The notes beneath the pieces were generated by a model. That model was not told where the DNA came from. It was given only the letters and a program-made list of their open reading frames with translations, and did no database searches. Below are positions 24,236-35,099 of a stretch of 64,000 nucleotides of DNA, one piece after another. The position numbers and the translations under genes were made by a program. The DNA is from Siphonodentalium dalli (Eukaryota; Mollusca; Scaphopoda; Gadilida; Siphonodentaliidae): the NCBI GenBank assembly GCA_032622095.1, contig CP136065.1, positions 205,822,151 through 205,886,150 on the forward strand. The letters run 5' to 3'. Numbering within the stretch: the first letter of the stretch is position 1; each line of letters opens with the position of its first letter.

Positions 24236-24428
24236 AATGACACAAATGATCCAACTCACCACTTTTCATGTGTACGCTCTTTGACACGTGTTTCACTGTG
24301 GCCCGCGCCATTAAACGAAATAACGGACATGACTCCATTATCTGCTTATTTCAGAATCAAATAGTCACATTATGTAGCTATATCATTTTATAGGTCGATT
24401 ATGTGCGTATTTGTGCGAGGATATGTTG
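24235..24428 (-). mobile_element. Family-A MITE, copy 4 (half element)
   Basis: Reverse-oriented left half: 'cggcccgcgccattaaacg'-like, 'ctccattatctgcttatt', ending gcgaggatatgttg. The right half is missing. Confidence 0.7.
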
Positions 24429-25037
24429 TAATTTTAACTAGTTTAACTAGTTAACAACAGCTTTAGGTGAACTAGTTTAATTTTAACTAATTTAACTAGT
24501 ATATTTTCATTTATTTCTTTTGTAGCTACTTTAAAACAGCGACAAGGCATGTGAATCGATAGAAGGGTTTCTTGCCGGTTGTCCTGACGTTTTGGATGTC
24601 TCGGTCTTACATGTAGCTACATACCATTGTTTTGCCCTGACATACTTTGCTAAGATATGTGACTCAAACTGAGTGTTTGAACCAATCTGAATATGTTAGG
24701 AGTGATCTCCACTCATAAACAAAATAATAATAGCTTATTCGTTTCAAAAGAGCTACCCTGCCCTCCGTCTCCACTCAAATGATAGTCGATCTGCCAATAA
24801 TATCGACATCCCCAGTTACGAATAGCTGATAATTGAGATTTGAGAAGGATGCATCTGAATTTTGCAAATACGAACTTCAGAGAGGCATGGCGAAATATGT
24901 GAGGGTTGATAACCAAGTCACAAATGTTGGCTTCAAGACCATACTTAACATTGTTTTCTGTCAATTTCGCGTTTGGTCTAAGTTTGGAATGCTTTCTGTC
25001 CGCATTGTCTTTTTCGCACTCAAAACTTGAACAACTT
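24429..25037. other. Unannotated stretch with an open minus-strand frame
   Basis: Repeated 'aactagtt' occurs at 24430-24510. The minus strand from about 25045 to 24713 is open and begins with an acidic/cysteine-rich string (DSDCESCSSFECEKDN). No family was recognised. 'caaaagagctaccctgccct' at 24745 repeats the left end of the 21911 MITE. Confidence 0.35.
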
Positions 25038-25067
25038 TCACAGTCCGAATCACTGCCAACTTGTTAA

Positions 25068-25617
25068 CCCTTTTATGACGGGAGCTGCACTGGCACTACA
25101 TTACATACCCTGTGCCAATGCGTTATCTTATATATGCGAGTCGGCCATAGGTCGCCTCGTATATATAAGAGAATGCATTAGCCTAACAATTTTTTTATCA
25201 TATTTTTTAACAACTATTTATCATTTTTTATCATTTTTTTTTTATATTCTTTGACAATTTTTACCGGTTTTTATAATTTGTTCTTACATTCTATGGCAAT
25301 ATTTATCATTTTGATTCTTATATTCTTTAACAATTTTATCATTTTTTTTATCATTTTGTCTTACATTTTTGTCAATTTTTATAAATTTTTTCTTACATTC
25401 TTTACTAATTTTTATCATTTGTTATCATTATTTCTTAGATTCCTTATCAATTTTTTATCATTTTAATTATCATAATAATTATAACAAATAATATAAAATA
25501 TGTTAGTCCAATGCATTGTCATATATGCGAGGCGACCTATGATCCACTCGCATATATAAGAGAATGCATTGGGTGATGGTTTTCGCAACAATTCAGGAAG
25601 CTCCACGCATGAAAGGG
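25068..25617. mobile_element. TTAA-type palindromic MITE, subfamily 2, copy 2
   Basis: TTAA at 25064-25067 and a decayed ttga at 25618-25621. The termini are cccttttatgacgggagctg and its diverged inverse (gctccacgcatgaaaggg). Hairpin modules sit at 25105-25186 and 25512-25572 in mirror orientation around a T-rich spacer. It is inserted into segment F, whose uninterrupted counterpart is at 29412-29470. Confidence 0.82.
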
Positions 25618-25684
25618 TTGAGTTGGTATTTCGCATATGTTTTCGATCTATACTTTTACTGTTATCGAGTTATGTATACATAAT

Positions 25685-26235
25685 TTGCAGGTGTGATTAA
25701 GTCATGACCCAAGTGCGTTTGATGACTGTCACTTAATACCTCAGGGGAAGGCTTTGGCATACATATCTTGCTGATGTTTCCTGCATTTGTGGACAATGTG
25801 AATGCAGACCCCTTTTGTACTTGGCCATGTATACTAATCAGTACGGCCGTTCGCTGGCCACACAACCGATTTATTAATGAGAAATAATCTGCAATGGCGA
25901 AACCAAGCGAAGATTGGAATGCATCTCGACAAACAGCGGGGCATCCCCGACGAAAGAGCTCTGAGTTATGAAGTGAAATATTAATGGGATACTGAGTGGA
26001 CCACCTAATTAGGTTACTGGGTCATTAATTCTTATGCGTGGGTACGAATCTGATTCATCCGTACAGGGAATCAATCAGCCATATATGCAAAAACGGCTAT
26101 CAAAGCTGAATGTAAAATTTCTCGCATGTTGTGGCACAATGAAGGCGGACAATTGCAGTTTCTCACGCAAGTAAACAAACTAGCTTGCGTTATGACAAAT
26201 GCATGAGACCCCATTTAAAATATTTATTCCTTGTA
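25685..26235. repeat. Segment F, copy 1
   Basis: About 550 bp, homologous to 30105-30655 in direct orientation at roughly 85% identity. Shared landmarks include 'gtttcctgcatttgtggaca', 'cagtacggccgttcgctggc' and 'gatactgagtgga'. It ends exactly at the ATCA-tail of the following retroposon copy. No ORF. Confidence 0.8.
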
Positions 26236-26976
26236 ATTGATTGAGGGGTTAACTTCGTTTTAGCAACTATGACATATCACGACCAAGAACAGAATCAGCT
26301 ATCAAAAAAGATCGTAGCGAATCAACTGTGTAGATAAGTCAGACAGTGGATTAGATTTAAACAATGAGCTATGTACAAACAAGAAAACCATAGTCAGAAA
26401 TGGTAACGCGCTCAGGATCATATATTATATACCCATGCTTGTAATTATAGAATATAAAATATATTGGTTTCGCGAATGACCAACTCAGAATTCCGTTAAA
26501 ATAACAATAACAACCAGCACCTAATTAACGAACCGGCGGCCGATTCGGCCGTCTCCGCCACAACCAGCAGTGGGCTGCAGAACGAAACATATATATAAAA
26601 GTTGAAATATAAGACTTACAAATTATCTTTAAAATTTCTTTTATTGGTAATTGACACAGATTGTCACAAACCAAAAATCAACATTATTTACTTAATAATG
26701 TAAAGGACAATAAACGAAATTGAAATTCCCAACTACACCTTTTACCGGACTCGGCCTCCTGGTCGCGCAGTTCGACTTTTAAACCGGAAAAACCAATTAT
26801 CTATAAATAAAATGCCCATCGGACAACAGCTTTCAAGAATTTGCAGAACAGTATACACGCGGTGCGCGCTAATAAAAGCACCAAAAGAGCAATGTTCCAC
26901 TTGGAGTCAGCAATATGAATTCAAGAACTGACTAGCGGGCAAGCATACTGTAAAACGTATAACAGTGGTACAATAA

Positions 26977-27207
26977 TCTATCATACATTTTGAAACTTCT
27001 GTCCGTCTCTCTGTGTGTTATAGACTCGAAAACGGCTCGACCGATTCCACTCAAATTTGGTATGTAGGCGTACTTTGATCCAGGGAACAATACGGGCGGT
27101 CAAATTTCACTTGCAACCGTGTACTTGTCCTTGTCCTTGTCTCATATAGGCATGTTTCTGGACCGATTCCCTAAATAGGCCGGACGAAGTCGGGCCACAT
27201 CAGCTAG
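26977..27207 (+). mobile_element. Non-autonomous Helitron, 231 bp
   Basis: Starts TC, ends CTAG, sits between A and T with no target duplication. Removing it restores 'gtacaata|tacataa', matching the empty paralogous site 'gtacaatgatacataa' near 12855. Close to the end is an imperfect hairpin, ggccggac-gaa-gtcgggcc, seven bases before CTAG. The interior carries the 'ctgtccgtctctctgtg' and 'cgaccgattccactcaaatt' motifs shared with other repeats here. No Rep/helicase. Confidence 0.8.
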
Positions 27208-27209
27208 TA

Positions 27210-27790
27210 CATAAAACTGACTACGGTTACCCAAATTACTTGAAGATGTTGCCGTCAAATCTATCGATATACCTCCTGAAGCTCAGAACTGCAAATCATA
27301 AATTGCCTATAGAATGCGCAAGATGGAAGAAATCTCCAAATGATAATGACAATAGAATATGCACCATATGTGGAGAATATTTAGGAGACGAATACCATTT
27401 AGTTATTATATGCAGTCATTTGGATGAAATCAGAAAACATTATATCCCTGAATACTTTTGGAAGAACCCTACGAGAGAGAAATTCCATGGTCTCATATCT
27501 CTTCAAAATATAAGCCTCATAAAAAGGCTATGCATATTCCTAAGGTGTGCCTTTAAGACGGTGGCTTATTCTATATGAGCGAAATCATTTATTGTTATGG
27601 GTGATCACATGTAATGATCATACTTGCTAAGTTTATTGCCTATTATTGTGTAATCTAATTTAATTACCGCTGTATATATAAACATGCATGTGTATATGAA
27701 CAATGATGAATGTGATATCCGAATTTGTGTACATAGTGTATATATGTTTTGCTTGTTTCACTGTTAGTGACTTGTGCAATAAATCAATAA
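27210..27790 (+). pseudogene. 5'-truncated LINE, C-terminal tail and 3'UTR
   Basis: The open frame 27210-27578 reads KLRTANHKLPIECARW, then RICTICGEYLGDEYHLVIIC, then IKRLCIFLRCAF. This is the CxxC...GDEYH...C tail downstream of the reverse transcriptase in common invertebrate non-LTR elements, the same type as at 2100-2548. A 3'UTR of about 200 bp ends in 'gcaataaatcaataaat'. It inserted just after the 231-bp Helitron and within the retroposon copy-2 3'UTR. The frame is intact but lacks the RT. Confidence 0.82.
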
Positions 27791-28119
27791 ATAGCAAATA
27801 CATAACACGAAATCTGCACAAGTCTGCACATCGAAATATGTAAAGTAACTTTTAACATCTGATTTTGCATTGATAAGGTATTTATTAATATTTGATGAAT
27901 CGCGCACGAACCTTTATCAATGCGTCAAGCTGACAGCCGGGTGGGTGAGACAGAAGGATGTCATCGTTCACCCAACCGACAGTCTCCATCCACAGATACT
28001 GTTTGGTGCCTAGTAGTGTTAATCATCAAGCATATGGTCAAATTTTGACTGGTCTGTTGGTCTGTTGTCTGTATGATTGCTGGCATCAACACACTTCTTT
28101 GTAGAGACGGTAGCAGAGG

Positions 28120-29405
28120 ATGTAACTGGTTCAATTGATGGTCGACAGCAACTAGTTTCTTTGCATCGGAATATGATAGATGTTTCTGAGCCTTAAACCG
28201 TTGATTTTTGAATTCATAGTCCCATATAGGACATTAACGAACCATTGCATCATGTGAACCCTGATAGTTTTTGGTTTGTTACAATCCTTGTCACCATGAC
28301 CAGAAACAGAACAGCGTGCACATATTGTTTCTGTACTTTTACAATGTTCCTGAACATATCCCTGACATTTGAACAGTCATAAGGGATTTGGAACATATGT
28401 AGACATTAGGGCCCTGCTAATCGATTCGATTCGGAATATGTTATCTAATTCGATTCCAAATCGGCTTTCTTTATTCGAGTTATATCGAATCCTTGACACC
28501 AATTGCATTCTCATTACTTCAACGGACCATTTTGCTTTTTCGCGAAGCATATTATGATACCAACGCTTATAAATAGTATTGCTATCGACTGAGCTGTACT
28601 ATATATAGACCACCGAAGCATTATAAGACTTATGCAACCGATCTAGCACAATTTCGTATACATGTATATGCCAAACTTGTTAATACGATTGATTTATGGC
28701 TTCAATGTTGCTTCTGATACTGTTTCATTACTGTATAACAGACGGTCACAAAGAATGCGCACTTAAGTGGTTAGATGTGCATTTGATTCATGGATAGATA
28801 ATATTTACATGACTGACTGATGTACTGACTATCATTTATCGTCGTTACAAAGTATGCAAATTGCTATTGGTACAGCCTCTGCGTCATGGTAATGTATTAT
28901 CTTCATCTTCACTACTATTATGCCTGTTGCAATGCATGATTGATTCGAGATTCGATGCGATTCGGATTCATTTGGCTTATTCGATTCGAAATGAAAATGG
29001 TCGATTCGCATGGCCCTCGTAGACATATATCTTCAAATATTCAACCTCCAATGTCGGAGGATGGTCGCACCGATTGAATGTCAAAAGATAACTGCAAGGG
29101 AACTTTTAGTCCATCAACTGTCTTAGAAAATCTGCGAATATAAGTAACACCATGTGGTGCCAACTCAGCCAATATCTCCGACTCAGAAGAGTTGGATATT
29201 TCTCAGGTTCTCAAACTGCTCTGCTACAATATGTTGTGAGGAGCAACTGGACTTGTGTTATGACAATAGCTGCAACAAAGCATCAGATTGAACTTTCGTT
29301 GAACATTCAGTGAAGAGTGATCCAGTCACTGGCCCGGTACTGCTCGGTTTGACCGATTTCAATTGTCCATCAATACTTTGAAGTGTCTTATCAATGACAA
29401 ATAAA
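28120..29405 (-). pseudogene. Retroposon ORF1 (gag-like), copy 2
   Basis: Homologous to 14563-15310 over its whole length, with the zinc-knuckle region (28390-28270) and the upstream block (29230-29030) separated by the hAT MITE. The coding sense is minus. Many stops and frame changes are present, and the reading frame is more decayed than in copy 1. Confidence 0.7.
28407..29018. mobile_element. hAT-type MITE, 612 bp, 8-bp target duplication
   Basis: Perfect duplication gtagacat at 28399-28406 and 29019-29026. The termini TAGGGCCCTGCTAATCGA and GAGGGCCATGCGAATCGA (read inward from each end) match at 15 of 18 positions. The subterminal 'tcgattcgattcgg' motifs are inverted at the other end. 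There is no transposase. The uninterrupted retroposon copies at 14960 and 49105 confirm an insertion. TIR style and 8-bp duplication fit hAT. Confidence 0.88.
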
Positions 29406-29469
29406 GAAGGTTACAGTCCGAATCACTGCTAACTTTATTAAGTCGGTATTATGTGTTCGATCCATGGAT

Positions 29470-30072
29470 GTATGTATGTACTTTATTTCAGACACGAGGT
29501 CCATATATAAGTTATAAATAATAAATAAACAGCTTAAAACTAAATTAAGCACGTAAGCTGCATGCAGTTCCACAAACACGATCACATCTTGCAACATAAA
29601 ATTTACGCACAAATGCATTCGTAGGCCATCTAGTTGATTCCAAAAAAGTGTCCAGCAGTCCAACTGAACTTGATACATCTACTCTAAATGAAGAATAGCT
29701 GTCATGCTTCGTCACTAATTTATGGCAGTTCACAACAACTGTATTAAATTCATCCCGGACATAGTCAACAACATTTTTCACAGTGGTATCTGGCGTTAAT
29801 CGGGAAAGAAATATTGAGAAGGTGGAGTGTGATTTCACCGTCTTCAAATTGGCTGACTGTCTTCGCGATGATCCAATAACAAGGCTTCGTCTTGTCCTTG
29901 ATGACCGTGAGTTTCTGTTGTCTGGCAGAGAGTTTCGTTCAGTCATAACAGGTGTTTTTAAGACCTCAGCATACATTGTCTTACTTCTACTCTTCGTAGT
30001 TGACCACTCATTCTCTGTGCTATTTACCGATGTACATAATCCTTTCTGTCGCGTCTCCACAGATGATATACA
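29470..30072 (-). pseudogene. Non-LTR retroposon ORF1 fragment with 3'UTR
   Basis: The minus-strand frame 30060-29545 is uninterrupted for 171 codons and contains STFSIFLSRLTPDTTVKNVV, YVRDEFNTVVVNCHKLVTKH, then WPTNAFVRKFY. This is the RNA-binding-like domain found in ORF1 proteins of CR1/jockey-type elements. There is no natural start: the frame is open through the insertion edge at about 30072, so the element is 5'-truncated. The 3' part is a short UTR ending 'tctgaaataaagtacatac(at)'. No ORF2 follows. It is inserted in segment F copy 2. Confidence 0.75.
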
Positions 30073-30104
30073 TTTAGTGTTACCGGGTTACGCATACAAC
30101 ATTT

Positions 30105-30655
30105 TCAGTATGATTAAATCATGATATTTTTCACTTGATACTTCCGGGGGAAGGCTTGGGCCTAAATGTCTTGCTAATGTTTCCTGCATTTGTGGACAAT
30201 GTGAATGTTAAACCCTTTTGTACGTGATCATGTATACCAATCAGTACGGCCGTTCGCTGGCCACAAGAACTATTTATTAAAGAGAACTAATATGTGCACA
30301 GGGTGAATTCAAGCGAAGATTGGAATGCATCTCGTCAAATAGCGGGGCATTCCCGGCGAAAGTCCTTTGTATTATAAAGTGAAATATTAATGGGATACTG
30401 AGTGGACAACATAATTGGGTTACTGGGTCATTAACTATTATGCGTGAGTTCGAATCTGATTCATCCGCGCAGGGAATCAATCAGCCATATATGCAAAAAC
30501 GGATATCAAAGCTGAATGTAAAATTTCTCTCACGTGGTGGCACAATGAAGGCGGGCAATTGTAGTTTCTCATGCAAGTAAACAAAATATCATGCATTATT
30601 ACAAATGCTTGAAACACTCATATGAGAAATATATATTCCTTGTAATTGATTGATT
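30105..30655. repeat. Segment F, copy 2
   Basis: Direct repeat of 25685-26235. It also ends in 'ccttgtaattgattgattg', the point where copy 1 meets the retroposon tail, suggesting that a unit of segment F plus retroposon was tandemly duplicated. Confidence 0.8.
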
Positions 30656-30879
30656 GATTGAGGCGTTGGAAATGGCATGCATGTCTGGTAAATTAGTGGG
30701 AAGACCTGCCAAAACTATGTTGAAATTGTATTAATTCTGTGATGTTCCGACCAGGAAAGTTATTGTTTTTGTAAAAAAAAAAATGTAAATATTTTCCTAA
30801 TTTCGGTCAAATGTTTGGACTGAATGATCATCAGTTGGAATTGGTTGATTGCGGGTTTTGCGACAGTTTTAGCAGATAG

Positions 30880-31050
30880 GTCGAACCCGCAGGTCGATAC
30901 CTCGCGTGGTACGGTCGCCCTAGTACCACCAGTTCCTACACCACACCTCATGGGATGCACCCCTTGGCAAACGGGGTGCCACATTAGAGGATTATTACCC
31001 CTCGCGGTGGGACTGTAGGCTATTATACTACGGGCCCATACGGGGTATTC
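30880..31050 (-). repeat. Family-D interspersed repeat, copy 2
   Basis: Shares 'caggtcgatacctcgcgtgg', 'cacctcatgggatgcacc', 'gcaaacggggtgccacatta' and 'tactacgggcccatacgggg' with the copies at 15640 and 52150. Confidence 0.6.
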
Positions 31051-31812
31051 CTTGTACAGACTTATGGACATGACAATTTATTTATTTCTGTCGTTTAAAT
31101 CATTTTAGATATACGAGGAACATAAGAAGGAACATGTTCATAAGACATTGGTGTAAATGTCTCATTATGGGATAGTTGTGGTTTTGATAGGCGGTGAATC
31201 CTATATTAGTTCTATTTTCCGTATAAATTGACTCAGTTTCCGAAGTATAATTACTTCATCACTTTTCATTTATATCTTTCAGAAATCAAGCGCTCCTTTT
31301 TCTCCAACATAAAGCGTTCTTTGTTAATTCTAATCTGGTAAATGGTTCTTTTGATGATGACATCTTTATTTCCTCCATATTGAAGAGTATCGCATTTTAA
31401 ACACAAAAAAACACATACATTTCAAATACAACACAGATTTTAATATAGTTATAGATATAAGAATTTTAAGATTAAAAACAAATAATTATGAGTTATGTAC
31501 AGTTATGATGATTTTTGTCCACGCAATCAATCTCATGCACACCCACGTATATGCATGGATAATAACTTACATACGTATCCACATGCATACAAACATACTT
31601 CCATACATACATATCATTATGTATTTGGCATTAGGCTATTAGCAATGTGCGCCTGCGGTACTTCTGAAGCATTCAATTGGATGGTAACAGTTTGAAGTAT
31701 TGTGAGCGTGGAGTACACAACAATCAATTGTGATCAAAGAGCGACCACGTAAATCTGTCTAGCTGTTCAGATTTCGCCGTACATATCGGTGTACAGACGG
31801 TAACGCATCACA
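31051..31812. other. Unannotated stretch
   Basis: AT-rich, with (CATA)-like low complexity near 31550-31620. Nothing coding was recognised. Confidence 0.5.
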
Positions 31813-33760
31813 TAGATTAGATTAGATTATTTATTGCTAATGATACAAATATCTATACAATGTTATACAAATATTGTCACATGTATACAAATTGAATGAG
31901 CAATGCCATATGGAGGGAACTGCGGTCGACATAAACATATATTTGTATGTGAGTGATACAAAGAGCTCACTATCTAGATGACTAGATGTATTTAATCAAA
32001 AATAGATTTAACCAATAAAGTTTTTAAAAGATGGTTTCTCGGTGGTATTAATATTAGTACGTTTTATTATTAACCCTTTACCCAACAGACCGGCCAAACC
32101 GGCCAAATAAAGCTTCAACAGCCTAAAATATCTTCGGTCTGTCTCAATAGAACCATACAAAAATGGATATCATTGGAACCGGCTCCTTGACCACATTGTG
32201 ATAGTTACAGTTATGCCCTGTGCCAATGCATTCTCTTATATATGCGAGTCGACCATAGGTCGCCTCGCATATATAAGAGAATGCATTGGCCTAAAAAAAA
32301 TATTTTTTTAACACTTTTTACCATTTTTTCTTACATTCTTTAACAATTTTTAATGTGTTAAGCCAATGCATTCTCTTATATATGCGAGGCGACCTATGGT
32401 CGACTCGCATATATAAGAGAATGCATTAGCACAAGGCCCTTTCTGTTGGGTAAAGGGTTAATATATACTGGTCGCTATAATTAAATATATCATTATCAGG
32501 GATAACACTGAAAGAAGGACAAATAAAATCCCTCTTATTTTCATAGTGGTCCATAATACTTATGATTAGTTTAATAACGAGGACTGTCCAGTCTTAACAG
32601 GATACGGTCAGTTGGAGAAAGATCAGAAACCAATATTAGGTACATGTACATATATGTATCACACTACTATGAAAATGTGTGTGCTTTATATGACAATATT
32701 TTGACCACAACAACATGAAATTATCAAAAAACCAGTCTAGAAATATCAGCATAGGTTATGAGTCGTCATATGTGCTAAATTTTCAGTATAGCATAACCTA
32801 AATAGTATGCATGGCTATATAAAGGCTATATATAAGTAAGTAAGCTAATAACACCAATCCCATAAGTAAACTTATTGTAGACTCGTACCTATACACAAAT
32901 ATATATATCCATCCCCGGAAAGTCTGTGGGTTCTGTGAGGTTTCAGCAGCTTTGTTGGTGTGGTATGGCGAGCGCCAAATTATCGCTGTGTATCAAGCAT
33001 ATTGCTACATTAGTGATCACTTACTCAAACACAGAAACCACAGGCCTCCCAAAGGATAACATAGAAATTTGAAAAATAACAAGAACAAAATTAGAAAAAA
33101 TTAAAACACCCTTGCAATACAGTATTTGATGTTCACACAGCAGTCACAACTCAATCTAAGAACAATTTCAGTTCTATTTAAAACCAGTCTCCCTCTACTA
33201 TTCTTTATAATATATGCTAATCAGTGTCATAAAGGTGGAATAATATATACTAATCAGTGTCATAAAGGTGGAATAAAAAAAAACTTGTGTCCCTTATTTA
33301 GATTAGTCCGTGCATTGACTGCATTGTACATTAATGTTTTCTTCTTTCGAGGGTTAGCCTCTGGCAAGAAGTAATTTCCGCTACTAAATCTTGTATCACG
33401 TGTAATTATCTGGTTAACTAATAGAAGTCTTGTAACAGGTAAGATGGATTGGCATTTGTCTTAGGTTTGCATAAGTAGCATAATTATATTTTCAACTCTA
33501 TATTTACCCGTAACCATTTTACTTCTCTAAACTCTTTAACTATAATATTGTGACGAGCTTTCAAATCTAAAATAAATCATTTTGTTTTGTTCTACTTGTA
33601 GTTTGTTTTTATAGGTGGCACCAAGACCAAAATACCATGCTAAGTTGGCATAATCCATGTGACACTGAATGATGGCCGTTACAAGTAATTTCTTAGTACG
33701 TCTGTTTCAGAAATGTGCCATAAAATCATAAAAACATCACACCGAGATAAATAATGAATC
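31813..33760 (-). pseudogene. CR1/L2-type LINE remnant, post-RT region and 3'UTR
   Basis: Minus strand at 33705-33600 encodes RRTKKLLVTAIIQCHMDYAN, LAWYFGLG and KNKLQVEQNKM, the conserved segment just after the reverse transcriptase of CR1/L2-type LINEs. Further downstream, weak similarity includes TRFSSGNYFLPE. A long degenerate 3' region follows and ends with 'aataaataatctaatctaatc' at 31813. It is interrupted by the MITE at 32074-32457 and by frameshifts. Assigning the 3' tail to the same copy is inference. Confidence 0.6.
32074..32457. mobile_element. TTAA-type palindromic MITE, subfamily 1, 384 bp
   Basis: TTAA both sides (32070-32073, 32458-32461). The terminal repeats are CCCTTTACCCAACAG and its inverse. 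Hairpin modules lie at 32222-32290 and 32364-32430 in mirror orientation. TTAA plus CCC termini fit the piggyBac group. Confidence 0.88.
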
Positions 33761-34635
33761 GCCCATTTTCTCCATAAAGTGTTCTTTGGTAGTCTCTTTC
33801 TCATCTTGTGAATGTTTTTTTTCTATTGTGTATAAAGCTAGAATGCAGATGATAAAATTTCTATGACTTCGGTACTCTTCTTAACGTTGGTAACTCTTAT
33901 TATATTGAAGAATGAAGACAGCGACTCTCTGGAAACTTTGATCGGTTTTGTCTATGAGACTGATTGGAGAGCACTGAGCAGTCGGTGGGTTGTGTATTAT
34001 AAAATATGATCAAATGGTTGTATACGTGCAGTCTTTACACATGAATCCCTTATATATGAACTGTATATGTTCAAGCGACATGAGCATGTATCGCTTTATA
34101 TGAAAGCAATGGTCCTTTTTTATTCAGCATGTATATATAATAATACAAGTTCATAATATAAGACATATAAGTATTTTATATTGATAGTTTAATACCCTGT
34201 ACGTGACAAAAGCAAGATGATACCGTGTTAATTTTAGGCGTGATGATTATGATTGTCTTGAAATTTAGCTTGGGAATGAGGAATATTTATGTACATGGTA
34301 AGTATTCGGGTTGATTTTATTTGTATCACTAGATACTGTCTAGTCAATCATGTTCACATGCAATGGAATAGAGTGTCTTCAGTCGAGAAGATTAGTAAGT
34401 GTTGTTAGTCTCGAACGCTTTCTATAGTTAGTTTACTCAATGCAATTCAATATCGAATGCGTACCGAAATTATGTCACTTCCGCTTCAGTGTGCATCCAG
34501 TCACGAGATACCGGTCTATGTTATAAATTCCGCTCATTTTAAAAGGTCAAATTGGAGCTGAAAGTGTGACTCGCGAGAATTGTCAATATCTGGTATGCGG
34601 CTTGAGATCACTGAGGACGCCTGCACCTTTTATAA
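33761..34635. other. Unannotated stretch
   Basis: May include more decayed LINE sequence up to about 33950; otherwise nothing recognised. Confidence 0.4.
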
Positions 34636-34840
34636 GAGCGTTAATGAAACTCCACATCCATTAAGTCTGGCCCGTTGTATGGTCCTTGACGACGTTCTTA
34701 ACCTATGACGAGCATGTTTATGAAACTCCATATCCGCTGAACGTCTAGCCTGGTGTGCGATCCTAGACGACATATGGACATTTTACGAGCATGTTTATAA
34801 CACCCCATATCCGCCGAACATCTGGTCTCATGTAAGGGCA
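34636..34840. repeat. 78-bp tandem repeat, 2.5 copies
   Basis: Repeats 'gacgagcatgtttatgaaac'-'tccatatccgctgaa' with a 78-bp offset. Confidence 0.75.
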
Positions 34841-35099
34841 TGGATATGAGCACATTCATTAAATAAAAATAACATAAATCAGGCACATCCTGAATACAAC
34901 CATTATAGTTGTATTTAAATATTTTAGTTGAATTGGACAGTGCTGAATCCACATGTTCCCTATTTTGGAAGACACTTTGGGATCGCGCATTCCACAGTGC
35001 AGTAACATTGCACTCTTATCAACATTCCATCAAATGAACGGTCTCCAGATAAAATGTGTTGTGTAACCCTTTGCGCATGTCTATGTGACACCAACATGC

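Larger units (their letters stand above)
26236..29405 (-). mobile_element. ORF1-only non-LTR retroposon, copy 2 (interrupted)
   Basis: Same architecture as copy 1: minus-strand ORF1 (29405 to about 28120), a 3'UTR in pieces (28120-27790, 26976-26870, 26390-26236), and a short 'caatcaattaca' tail at 26245-26232. Insertions relative to copy 1 are a segment of about 470 bp at 26400-26870, a Helitron at 26977-27207, a LINE tail at 27210-27790 and a hAT MITE at 28407-29018. No reverse transcriptase lies between ORF1 and the 3' end. Confidence 0.65.

Noticed and set aside
25685-30655. LTR retrotransposon with segment F as LTRs
   Set aside because: No TG..CA ends, primer-binding site, polypurine tract or pol; the enclosed ORF1 belongs to a non-LTR family and occurs elsewhere without F.
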